Shown: piece after piece, positions 10,385-20,678 of the stretch
How the letters are laid out: each line of letters begins with the position of its first letter
How positions within the stretch are numbered: the stretch's first letter is position 1
Assembly: GCA_039602395.1 (NCBI GenBank)
Contig: JBCNJP010000003.1
Location: 16,897,167-16,961,166 of the forward strand
DNA: 64,000 bases
DNA from: Deinandra increscens subsp. villosa
Taxonomy: Eukaryota; Streptophyta; Magnoliopsida; Asterales; Asteraceae
Direction: 5' to 3'
The notes under the pieces: model-generated
Databases searched by the model: none
Seen by the model: the letters and a program-made list of their open reading frames with translations, nothing else
What the model was told of the DNA's origin: nothing
Position numbers and translations under genes: made by a program

Positions 10385-11790
10385 GAAGCCCATATGCTCC
10401 ATTGTATTAACTAGGAAGGACCACTTAACACTATCATAAGCTTTCTGAAAATCCACTTTAGATAAGCATGCTTTTCGTTTCGAGTCTTTGAGCCAGGACA
10501 CCGTCTCATTGACAATTAAACCAATCCAGAACAAAACGGCCTTTGAGGAAAGAAAACCGAGAGTTACTAATAACAGACCCAATAACATGACCTAGAAGAT
10601 TGGCAAGGCACTTTGCAATTATTTTAAAAACTGAACCTATGAGAGAAATTGGTCTAAAGTCTTCAATTCTTAAAGGGTCCTTCACTTTTGGGATCAAAGA
10701 AAAAAAAGATGCATTATAGCCTCACCTAATTTCCCATGTGTTAAAGAAATTATCCAATAAGCATTTGAAGTCATGAGAAAACATCTCCCAGTACTTTTTG
10801 AATAACCCAAAATTGAATCCATTAGGTTCGGGGCTTTTGTTGCTTCTGCAATCCCAAATGGCTTTTTTATTTCTTGTAATGTAAAAGGGGATACGAGTAG
10901 CGATGCTTGATCTTCAGACAATCGCTTGAAGCCCCTCTCTGTCCTAATAGGTCGAATCTGTAGAGGTTCTTTGAATTTGTCTTCAAATGGTCAGCAATGG
11001 AGTGTTTAATTATTCCGGGTTCGTACACCATGATTCATTTACCAAAGAGCCCGTAATTCTATTACTAGCCGCCCTGCTCTTTACTGTACCGTGGAAAAAA
11101 AAAACTTGATTTCTCATCTCCTTCTACAACCCACTTTATTTTTGCCTTTTGTCGGATATCGCTAAGCTCTTTGTAATTCCATTTGAGCCACTTGATTTCT
11201 CCATTCCAGCTTTTTGGTTTTCCCCATCCGTGAGTGCTCTTGATTCAGCCATTATCTCTCCTATTTCGATTATCTTCCTGAGTTCCCTGATGAGCCCTTC
11301 CTCTTCTTCTTTAATTTCACACCACCACTCTTTTACTTCACCTTTTATACATTTGAGCTTCGATAAATGTCTTTATTTGATGTGTTTATCCGGGGCGCCA
11401 TGGCATAAGCGAGTTAATCCCATCAAACCCATCTCTATCAAACCAAGAGTTAAACATTTTGAATGATAGAGGTCCAAAATCAGCCGCAACAACATCATTG
11501 AGGTTCTATTTGACACGACAACAGTTTTATTGAAAATAGATGGATCCAAGATACACACAAGTCCACCGGATCTGCCCCCGCTCCAACTGCCTTCGACTCA
11601 TATGCTGACCTATCCCACAGTTTCTCCACCCGAATACTCTCAGCATGTTCCAACTTTGTCTCGTGAATAGCTACAAATTAAATATTGTTTAAACATTTTA
11701 GTCTCTTCATCCACGAGTGTTTTAAGTCACTTTTGGCTCCCCTGATGTTTAGTTATAATAAATTCATTAAGGAACGTCTTCATCCCTTGC
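10385..11790 (-). pseudogene. L1-type LINE ORF2: endonuclease and N-terminal reverse transcriptase, degenerate
   Basis: From about 11755 leftwards the translation gives NIRGAKSDLKHSWMKRLK and, after a stop, FVAIHETKLEHAES. This is the first part of the apurinic-type endonuclease of plant L1 LINEs. Further left, after frame changes, PKVKDPLRIEDFRPISLIG and SVFKIIAKCLANLLG are the conserved start of LINE reverse transcriptase. LSKVDFQKAYDSVKWSFL holds the first palm aspartate. The frame ends abruptly after EHMGF at 10385, exactly where the Athila LTR begins, so the YADD box is missing here. Confidence 0.75.
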
Positions 11791-12559
11791 TTCATCGATT
11801 AGGATCCGAACTTGATCCTTGAATCTCTCCATCCCATACACAATCATCTCGCCAATTTATTTTGTTTTGTTGACCTCTATATCCACCTTTTTCTAGTATT
11901 CCTGTCTTACCGATTGAACTGATTTTTTAGATTTGGAAGACGATGCTGCCCTTGAGGATCATGCCGCCATTGCTCTAAAAATCAACCCTCAAATCGCCGC
12001 TTTATTGGTGCCCCTCATCATCTTCTCTTGGATTCTTATGTTTGCGATTATGGTTTTCTTATTAGCTTTCTTCGCCCTTCTGAACTCAGGGAGTGACGTA
12101 TACCCATTGTCATCCCATAAGTCGTCATTTGCACCAAACTCATCTTTGTAATCTTGGAGACCCCTTCACTTGCTATCATTGGTTCTTTATTTCTCATGTG
12201 CTTTTGAGATTCCCAAGCCCTCGAATCCTCACCAGTTCTAACACCCCCTTTTCTTTATTATTTCCTATCCCATCGAACGCACATATGCCCTCATTTATCT
12301 GGCCCAAAAAAACATTCCCTCCTTTCTAAATTAATTTTAACCCCATCAAACCCAAGACCCGGTTCATTATACCTCCCCCCCCCTCCAGTTCATCTAATTC
12401 CTTTTCAGGTTCCCCTGTACTATGATTTCTTTGTTTTTTGAAGTATCAGCGACCTAGGACCCACCATCCGTATTTACCCCACTGCATGTCGGCGTAGCAG
12501 ACGACCCTCAACCATTCGACTTGCCCACCCCTTTCGTCTATCTCCGGCACTGCTACCGG
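11791..12559 (-). other. LINE ORF1/ORF2 junction region, too decayed to translate
   Basis: It lies between recognisable ORF1 and ORF2 parts of the same LINE. It has short frames in all phases, and I see no domain. Proline-rich stretches around 12360-12560 would fit the linker behind the ORF1 RNA-binding region. Confidence 0.4.
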
Positions 12560-13333
12560 ATGCCGAGTTTACTGGAATTTTAGTTTCCTTGGGTGGGTCA
12601 TTAAGAGTCGGTGGTGTCCATGAAAAATCCTCCTCAGTGACCCACATCCGATAGCTATTGTGATTCCATACAACGTTGATAATCTCATCAATCTACCCCA
12701 AGTACTTAGTGAGTATGTAGCATCTCCCAACCGAGTTGTCGTCATCCACCCGCGATAACTCTGACGGCCCGACCAATTTGCCAAATAGTATCCTAATATT
12801 TTCAAATGTGATATCATCTCGTATCATTATCGGAACACCCATCACCTTTATACATGTGAGTCGACCTACATCCGCTTCTGTCCCGCCCATAACTGTAAGA
12901 TATGTATGTATGTTTCCCACTTTGTTCGATGGTTGTGGAGAAACCTATGTGCACCCTTATTTTCTTTGAGTGTTACTAATAATTTTAGTCCTCCGTGTAT
13001 GGGTCAACAGCATTTAGGGATCCATGCCTATGTGTCATGAGCTTCCCATATTAGGGATCCATGCCTACAGTGCTCCAGGTATAGGAGCTGATCTTGTATA
13101 TGGACCGTCCTACTATCGTTTCCTCTATCTGTTTGCATGTCCCCCCCGGTCATCCTAATCCTGAAGTTCTTTTGAGCCTCCTGGTTTGCTACATTCCTTT
13201 TCCCCATTATTAATGTCTCCCTAAAACCTACCAGACTACCCTTCGTTCCCCATTCATGTTGATGACTTATACGTCTATATGCCGACCCTTTTTTAAGTCT
13301 TATTCCCATATTCAGGGGGTGGTTTATTCTATG
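12560..13333 (-). pseudogene. LINE ORF1 central part (DUF4283-like), right end cut by the SIRE copia
   Basis: The frame entering at 13333 stays open to a stop at 13028-13030. The next recognisable part, in another frame (12693-12920), has CIKVMGVPIMIRDDITFENI and GKLVGPSELSRVDDDNSVGR. This resembles the DUF4283/zinc-knuckle ORF1 proteins of plant LINEs (V.RL..RVWGVP... then a gap and VGR). The frame at 13333 is the one left at 38119 on the far side of the copia, so the two halves join in frame across one copy of CTATG. Confidence 0.65.
13329..13333. repeat. Target-site duplication CTATG, left copy (SIRE copia)
   Basis: CTATG directly precedes the LTR start at 13334 and is repeated at 38119-38123 directly behind the other LTR end. 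Confidence 0.95.
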
Positions 13334-13946
13334 TGTAGGATCGTGGTTACCCCAAGGTAAACCAAAACAAGTTTCTTAAGAGATTAAATTGTTAAGGCGG
13401 AATCAAAACAGTTTGTGTTTAAAAGTTTGCTAACTAAAGATGCAAGAATCCAGAAGTAAACATCATGGAAGTGAAAGCAGAAATAAATAGATGAACAACA
13501 GTTATACTTCCAAGCACTATGCTTTATATTACTTCTCAAGTTGTTTACAATGGAAAGATGAATCAACAATACATATGTTGCATGTCTTTATAATGAGAAG
13601 CTAACATATATATAGTGCTAGGAGGAATTAAAACAAAATGTTTTAATTCCTTAATTAACCAACTTGGTTAATTATAAAACAATATCGCAAGATAACAAGT
13701 TGTTGTTGCAGCCTTGGTATGTGTGCCTCTTATCCTGTCGGGTTCTGATAGTGAAGTCATCTTATCAGACAAGTTGAACTTCGTCTTGGAACTTGAACCA
13801 CAAGAATATCTTCTAGGGTAAGCAACAGGCACTTCCGGACTAACTCCAATCTTTCCGGAGGAACTTTCTCAGTGAAGGGTTCAGTTCCGGAGGAACTACC
13901 CTTAGAGAAATCCTTAGGGAAATCTCAGGATGGTGATTTCCCAACA
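13334..13946 (-). repeat. 3' LTR of the SIRE copia (613 bp)
   Basis: Plus-strand ends are TGTAGGATCG and TTCCCAACA. It matches the split 5' LTR base for base apart from eight substitutions and has the same length of 613 bp. It contains two copies of a TTCCGGAGGAACT palindrome. Confidence 0.95.
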
Positions 13947-13951
13947 ATCTC

Positions 13952-15732
13952 TGATGTGTGTGGTTCTGAATATGAAAATATAACGGGTTTCGGGCTAAAA
14001 ACGACAAAATAAACTTGAAAATATTAAATTATATTTATTTCTGATGATTATTGTGAGTTTTCAGGTTTAAACGATGTCGGCACGGAAAACGAGGCGAAAA
14101 CGGAGAAAATAGTGAAGTTGAGAAAACGCATGACTTGGAAGTCATGAGACCCCTTTTCATGACTTGTCAGGCCATGGGATCAGGAATCAGGGGGTCACCA
14201 GTGATCGGAAGTCATGGGACAAGCTCCCATGACTTGAAGAGTTGATTTTGGTCAGCGCACCACTTGACCAAGCCGTGAAAGGGCCTCCCACGGCCTCCAT
14301 GCCATGTGCCGACACTGTCCCACGCCCTGCGGCCCAGTTACCAGGATCAGAGCTGATTTGCCGATGGCGCACCACTTGCCCAGGCCGTGAAACCCCCTCC
14401 CACGGCTTGCAAGTGGTGCGCCGGACCAGAATTTTTGGAAACCCTAATTCTCAAGATATTATAAATAGAGGACCTCCCCATTCATCACAATTCGTCCAAG
14501 GAAGCAGAGAACAAGCCTAGAGTGAAGCCTTTTGAAGCATTCGAAGACTTGGAGCATTCGAGGAGTCGAGAATCTTCGATTTTTCATCATTTCGAGCTTT
14601 TATTCGGTATTGTACTTACATTTAGCCATGAATTTCTATTTGAATCAGATTTGTTTTTGTTTAAACATTACCATGGTTGGCTAAATCAATCGAATCGTTT
14701 AGGCATAGACGAGCCCAACCATGGTTTAATCATGTAATTGTGTCGGTTTTTACATACGATTATGGTTTGAAGTAATAGTTTTGTTTCTTTGCTTCAATTG
14801 ATGATATTTGTGTTCTTGATTGTTCTTGGATACTTCTTAGCCTTGTGGGACCCTCATCATTAGGTTGCAGAGCACCGACCGATTAGGAATCCTATTGTAT
14901 AGCCGAGCCACATAATTTGCGGCGTACGCGTGAACTAGCAATAGTCACGATCGTTAAGAACCCTAGTCACCAATCAGGAGTCCAACCCTTAGGGCTGAGT
15001 GAGAAATTACTTACCCTCTGCCAGTAGCCCCCCGCGACATTGTCAAGTAAACCAAGTAGTCACCGATAGGTCGGGTCTGCCCTTACTTAGTCGTGTCTAG
15101 GACCTGCTGGGTCAATTGATCCATAGAACTTAACCGCTTCACAACCCTAGAACCGTTAGGATCATCCATACCCTAACCCTTCGACCAGTTGTGAGTTGAG
15201 TCACCGATAACTCGGGACTTAGCCTAGGGCACTTCAAATCCATAACCAACTTGTCTACACTTAACCATGGACCATTAGTAACCAGTTAAGGGCCTGTCTA
15301 TAACCCTAATAGTGAACCAGTCCATAGGAATTAGGTCGCCTTGTCTTAGGAACCCAATTCACATAAGCGACAAGGCGTATGCACGAAACCGATACAATCG
15401 ATTAAACCTGGGAGGGGGAGTCATTGCCTAAGCGATCCTCTTACACTACTGAATTAAACAAATCCAATCTTCAATTTGTTCTCTTAAACCCATCCACATT
15501 CCAAATTCATAATTTAAAATTACAAAAATAAAACAGCTTAACTGAAAACCAACTGTTTTGCATAAAACGTGTCCTTGAGGTTCGACAACCCGGTATTTAC
15601 CAACACTATGCTATACATGGCAGGTATACTTGCCTACATGTGTGTGTAGTCCCTAGGTGGATAACCGTTTTTTATAAATTTAAAACCTGATAGTGTAAGA
15701 CCATATTTTCATATACACTTTCACACACATCA
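13952..15732 (+). repeat. Solo LTR of an Athila-like gypsy element
   Basis: It starts TGATGTGTGTG and ends CACACACATCA, an 11-bp perfect inverted repeat. It is flanked by ATCTC on both sides (13947-13951 and 15733-15737). A TATA box (ATTATAAATAGA) at about 14459-14470 gives the plus orientation. U3 carries CATGACTTG and CACGGCCTCC-type palindromic words and U5 ends in the Athila-like CATATTTTCATATACAC block. No internal sequence remains, so LTR-LTR recombination removed it. Open frames in it (for example 14242-14520) have no domain. Confidence 0.9.
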
Positions 15733-15745
15733 ATCTCCCCCTAAG
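15733..15745 (-). other. Polypurine tract of the SIRE copia, displaced by the solo LTR
   Basis: The minus strand reads CTTAGGGGGAGAT, a typical copia polypurine tract. It should touch the 3' LTR at 13946, but the solo LTR has inserted inside it and left the ATCTC duplication. Confidence 0.85.
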
Positions 15746-15795
15746 ATGGTGCTGCCAAAAACTACTTATGAAGTGTTGTCTTCTTTATGTATGCT

Positions 15796-18409
15796 TCAAA
15801 GATGAACACTCAGCATGTTAACTTTCAATTTCTTTTGTTGAAAGACCCTGGTGATATCATCTTGATGTCTTTTATCCCATTCTTCTAATGTGATTTTGTT
15901 CTTTTCCAAGACCTTACCATTGCTGAGAAAGAAGAAGTATTTCTTCAATCTGTTTAGAAAAACAATTTTGGTGATTCTAGGAAAAACAACTGGTTCAATG
16001 TCAGGGTTACTAGGTTCTGGTTCATCATCTTCTTCATCAGAGACCTCTAGTATCAACCTTCTTCTTCTAGGGGCTTGTGATGGTCTATCACACAGAAGCA
16101 AGGTTTCTGTTTGCAGTTGATTAGACATGGAAGGAGATGGTGGCATTGGAGATGGTGAGAATGATAGTGACTTTGGTGTAGGAGAAGGAGGTAGGTTAAG
16201 AGAATTTATTGGAGTAGGGGTAGGCTTAGGCTGAGTAAGAACAGGGGTGATTTGAGATGAAGAGAGATTGGGATCAGATACAGAGTCAAGAATACCCTGA
16301 ATAATGCTCATTCTTGGTATCTTGGCTGGACCATGTGCTGAGGTTGAGGCTTTCCTTTTCTTGGAGTTCTTGAAAGCTTCAAAACCTTCAGGGTGATTGA
16401 GATCAAAAAGATCATATAAGCCTGGTGGAGGGTGTTCACCAGCAGCTCTTGCCTTAGCAATTTCTTCTTTTCTGATGCAACCATAGTCATGTGAGAGATT
16501 GGCATACTTTCTTGAGTTGATGCTTTTAGCATATCCTCCTCTGATCTCAATGAAGTACCATCTGAGAATCAGGATATCATCTTCTTTAGAAAGTTTCTGG
16601 TATCTTGTGCCCTGTCTCTCTTCTTTCATGACTTGGTCAAGTATCCTTTTCTCTTCAGTTGCCTTGATGTTGTCAGCTGCAATGCACTGTATAAGATACA
16701 TCCAGTCAATCAAATCCTGTGGCTTCATCTCATCAACCTGTTGTGCAGTAAATACATCTTTAGTTTTTAGCAGTTCCTTGAACTGAGAAATGAAGATCCT
16801 GTTATCTTCATTTCCTTTCAGCCTCATCTTTCTGTAATTGCTCTCCAACACAGATTTGTACTTCTCTATTTTATCAAGAAGTCCTTGTTGTTGAGCTTTG
16901 GCAATTCTTTTCTCAATGTAAGCATCTGCTCTTCTCCTGGCTTCTTTAATGAAATTTATCAGATCTTTGTGTTTGAAGACATAGTTAAAGTAGCCTTCTT
17001 CCACATAGATCTTCTTCTTTTCTTCAAAGGAAGCAACCTCTTCTTTTTCTAGTTCCTCTTTCTGTTTCTGAACTAGCACAAGCTCTTCTTTCATCAATTG
17101 ATTGATCAGAGCAGTAGACTCAGGGTCATCTCCTTGAGACTGAGTTCCTGTGTCTTGATCATCATCACCAAATTCAGTGAATCCAGAGATGTCACTGGTT
17201 TCTTTGGTTTCATCACCACCAGCTGCAACAGCTAAGGAGAATTCAGAGAGTGAAGTTGCAGCAATGTGACTGACTTCCGAGATAACTTGCTCAGGAATTG
17301 TCACTTTCCTGGATTCCAAAATTCCCAAGTTAAGACTGGCTTCCTGAGTAACTTTCTCAGAAATAGTCATAACTGGTAGTTCCGAAGCAACTTCCGAAGT
17401 AACTTCCTTGGATAAATTCTGATTAAGAATTTCCTTAGTAATTGCTTCCTCTTGAATCTCAGCAACAGGTTTAAAGATTTAACCTGTGTAGAAGTAGGCA
17501 AACAATGAGATAAATCAAGGAGTGCAAGACTTACCTCTACCTCTACAAGGCTAGCAGCATCAGCTGGTTCAGTGATGGCAAGTGCAGTTGCAGGTTCAGC
17601 AGTGGTTGCAACAGCAGTTGTATCTTCTTCATCACCCTACCCTGTTGATTCATCTTCAACAGGTATCACATCATTATCACTTGACAAATCTTGACCGGTT
17701 TCAAGATATGTCTGCTCTCTTTGAAGATATTCATCTTTAATGAAGTTCTTGACAAGTTTGATGTTTTGAGGATGAGCACCTGACAACGTCATGATGTATT
17801 TTGTAAAACTCATGTAGTTTTGCTTGAACTCCTCAGGTGTTGCCTGTAGTAGTTGATCCATGTGAGTGTTGTTAAGACCTTCTAGGGGATTGAAAGGTTT
17901 AACACCAGAGGCTGTGAACAGCCTCTGTCTAAGATCATTAGGCAGCCTCTCATTCATGTCAAACTCCATATCATCATCATCATCATGGATTTGAGCAGCA
18001 GCAGCATCTTGTAAATGTGAAGGGCTAGCTTTCTCCCCTTTTTGGCAGCATCAGCTTCACCAAGTGGGTTTGAGACACTAGCCTTCTCTGCATTCAGCTT
18101 CTTGATAAGGTCATTTTGCTCATTTATGGTGTTGAGCAGGGACTGCACATGGTGCTGCAGTACTTTTGGATTTGCCATCAATTCAGTTAGTTGCATACTG
18201 CCCTCAACTAGTTTACTAGTATCATGGAGCAAAGAAGAACTATCAAGCCTAGCTTGATCAGTTTCAACACCCTGGTTTTCTTGGCACCTGGGATTCCCAG
18301 CAAGCAATGAAGTCCCCTCAGGTTCCTTTGCAGGTTCCTTTGGTTGTTCATGGCTGCTAGTTGCCATAGATTGGGACTTAGTGATGTTACCACTGTCCAA
18401 CTGTTCCAT
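15796..18409 (-). pseudogene. C-terminal part of the extra (envelope-position) SIRE ORF, broken into three frames
   Basis: Three consecutive frames continue one protein: 17954-18409, 17637-17969 and 15796-17370. The last (524 codons) is the longest. Its first 100 residues are acidic and serine/threonine rich. A strongly charged stretch follows (KEELEKEEVASFEEKKKIYV, EARRRADAYIEKRIAKAQQQ) that should form coiled coil. A proline/serine-rich region and a KK-rich C-terminus come next. The middle frame holds a compact, hydrophobic-patterned part (GVKPFNPLEGLNNTHMDQLL). I see no signal peptide or membrane span, so an envelope role is not supported. Function unknown. Confidence 0.6.
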
Positions 18410-18468
18410 TGAGGAATCATTTGTAGTGGCAGCCCTTTCTATATGAACATTATCATCACTCCTAATGT

Positions 18469-19857
18469 TCAGCTCCTTATCTGATGAGTGGGGGCTAGAA
18501 GTCCTTCATAGTCCATTAGATCATCTTCATTTGTGTGGGATGTGAAGAGATCATCAAGTGGAGAATGAACAGGGTTACCTTCTTCACTCATGGGATCATT
18601 CAGGTTTAGGTTTATGGAGTCAAAGAAAGTGGATGGGACTTGTACATCCTTATCTGTAGAAGGAACAACTTCCAATGAAGTTGTACCTTGTAATAAGCTA
18701 AGTCCTGAGCTTTGAGAATGAGGTAACAGTGGGTCAACCTCATGGCTTATAGCTTGGCTTGGTGAAGGAGACACAGGTGTAGCAGACCTTGTCTCCCTTT
18801 CAACAACTTGTATCTTTTCAGTGTTTTTGGGCAAGGAAGTGGTGGTGGTAAGTTTTGGTGTTTTGATTCTTTTCCTGAAGTATGTTTGGGAGATCAATTT
18901 TGGTGTAGGAGCAGAATCAGTTTCTGTTGTTGGTTCAACACTGATTGGGACATTTCCAGTGTTGTCAACTGGTGCAGAAAGCATAATTGGGACTTTAGCA
19001 TTTTGCTCAATTAGAGCATTTTGCTCAATGGTAGGTTGCTCTTCAGCATTAACCTCAGCTACATGTTCTCCTTGCACAATTTGTGCAGGGATAACTCTAG
19101 GAGTTGGCATTGGATGGTCAGTATCCACTCCTTGACATTTGTTAGCAGCTTTAGCAGATGACATATATGAAAATAGTTTATCTGAAACAGGTTTTTGATG
19201 GTATATGGTTCCACATTGAGGAATAGCAGGAAAATTTACATTTAAAATGTGTTGCAGAAACCTAGGGTACATGTAAAATGGTTTCTGCAAATTTATGTTA
19301 TTTCTCATACCATTGAAAATTAGTCTAGAAAAATTATATGCCTCACCTCTGATCAGGGCATGCATAGCAGTGGCCTGTAGATCACTTAATTCTTCATGTG
19401 ACCTCCTTGGTGAGAGGCAGGCTAGAATAAGATGCGCCAAATATCTCCATATGGGTGGGAAATGGCACTTCTTCATAGTTTGGCTTTCAATGTTGCCACC
19501 ATAGCCTATTCCCATCAAGGTCAGATGATAATATTCATGAGAGACAGCAGTCATACCATTTGTATCATGTAACTGCAAACTGTCTCTGATCATCTGCTCG
19601 GTTACATAGACATTTTCACCGTGAACCATGCTTTCAATTTGCATAACAGGGGCGCCATTTTCTTCCCTGGAACTTACTTCAGCATTAAACCAGAACTGGG
19701 TGATGGTTTCATCATAGATTGTTGGGTTGACTGTGAGAGCAAATCGAAGTTCAGATGCATTGAGGTAGTCGATCATGTCATCATATATCATTGATTTGGC
19801 CGATTTGACCAAAGTTGCCCGCTGATTGTGGTCTTCAACAAACACCCACGCTGCCAT
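18469..19857 (-). CDS. N-terminal part of the extra SIRE ORF (462 codons), unknown function
   Basis: It starts MAAWVFVEDHNQ, about 820 bp behind pol on the same strand. Residues 1-215 form a compact domain with the pattern YALTVNPTIYDETITQFW, an ISE/IRD-like helix (VTEQMIRDSLQLHD), a central GYGGN segment and NFSRLIFNGMRNN...MYPRFLQHIL. I recognise this as a family found many times behind pol in SIRE-like elements of Asteraceae. The rest is low-complexity, rich in S/T/P/V. The frame is lost near 18470, where the next frame takes over with DKELNIRSDDNVHIER, so this is one larger gene broken by an indel. There is no homology to a known enzyme that I can name. Confidence 0.7.
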   Translation of the reverse strand: MAAWVFVEDHNQRATLVKSAKSMIYDDMIDYLNASELRFALTVNPTIYDETITQFWFNAEVSSREENGAPVMQIESMVHGENVYVTEQMIRDSLQLHDTNGMTAVSHEYYHLTLMGIGYGGNIESQTMKKCHFPPIWRYLAHLILACLSPRRSHEELSDLQATAMHALIRGEAYNFSRLIFNGMRNNINLQKPFYMYPRFLQHILNVNFPAIPQCGTIYHQKPVSDKLFSYMSSAKAANKCQGVDTDHPMPTPRVIPAQIVQGEHVAEVNAEEQPTIEQNALIEQNAKVPIMLSAPVDNTGNVPISVEPTTETDSAPTPKLISQTYFRKRIKTPKLTTTTSLPKNTEKIQVVERETRSATPVSPSPSQAISHEVDPLLPHSQSSGLSLLQGTTSLEVVPSTDKDVQVPSTFFDSINLNLNDPMSEEGNPVHSPLDDLFTSHTNEDDLMDYEGLLAPTHQIRS

Positions 19858-20678
19858 TTTGTCTTTAAGTTGAGTAGCAAGCTTGAATGATGATAAAATT
19901 GAGGTTAGGGTTTCAAGCGATCGAGGATTTTGCAGTTGGAATGAGAAGAAATCAGAGAGATTTTGAGAATTTGAGTGTTTGAGTGTTTCGATTAATGAAA
20001 GATTTCAAACGGAGTGATAGTTAAAGTAGGAAAGAGAAAAAGGTTAACGGCGGTTTTGATCGTGTGATTGGTGGGGCCGAGCGGTTATCCGTCACTGTTA
20101 GTGCATAGTAAGTTGTACCGTGCAACAGGGAAACAGCTGGATGGGGTCCACATAATCCACAAGATTAAGTTAAAAAGTTAGTCCGGAAGGTTTAAGTTAC
20201 TCCGGAAGGTTACTCCGGAAGCATTAAGTTCCTTCGGAACTTTCTAACATTAAGAAAGTTAACTTTTTTCTGCATTTTCCCTGGGAAAACATCCCCTGGA
20301 AGTTCCTCAGTAATCACTTTTACTCCTGAAATACTTATGAAACACTTAAAACAATGTTAGACAACTTAAGAGAGTTCCTCAGGAACAGCTCTTGATGAGA
20401 GAAGTTCGAGTAAAAGTTACTTCGGAACCATTTCCAGTAGGAAAAAGTTCCTCAGGAACTTACTCCGGAACGAAAGCTTGTTAAGTTTTCCTGGAACTTA
20501 AACAAAGTTGCAGAAACCTGTAAAAAGAAATCACAAAATTTTGGCACATTTGACAGTTTTGGTCATTTTAAGTTTGTGAAAACATTTGATTTCTTGAGGA
20601 ACAATGGATTTAAGACTTGAAAGCATACAGTTGATATGGTAAATTTATGAACAGAAAACAGTAACTTATCAGTTAAAA
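19858..20678 (-). other. Non-coding spacer between pol and the extra ORF, rich in GGAAC/GTTCC words
   Basis: No open frame of note. Between 20180 and 20480 there are about a dozen short words such as ACTCCGGAAG, GTTCCTTCGGAAC, GTTCCTCAGGAAC (twice) and ACTTCGGAACC. Similar words occur in the LTR and in gag-pol. The spacer would contain the start of a subgenomic message for the extra ORF, but I see no clear promoter or splice signal. Confidence 0.5.

Noticed and set aside
14242..14520. Open frame of 92 codons
   Set aside because: It lies within the solo LTR across its TATA box and has no domain.
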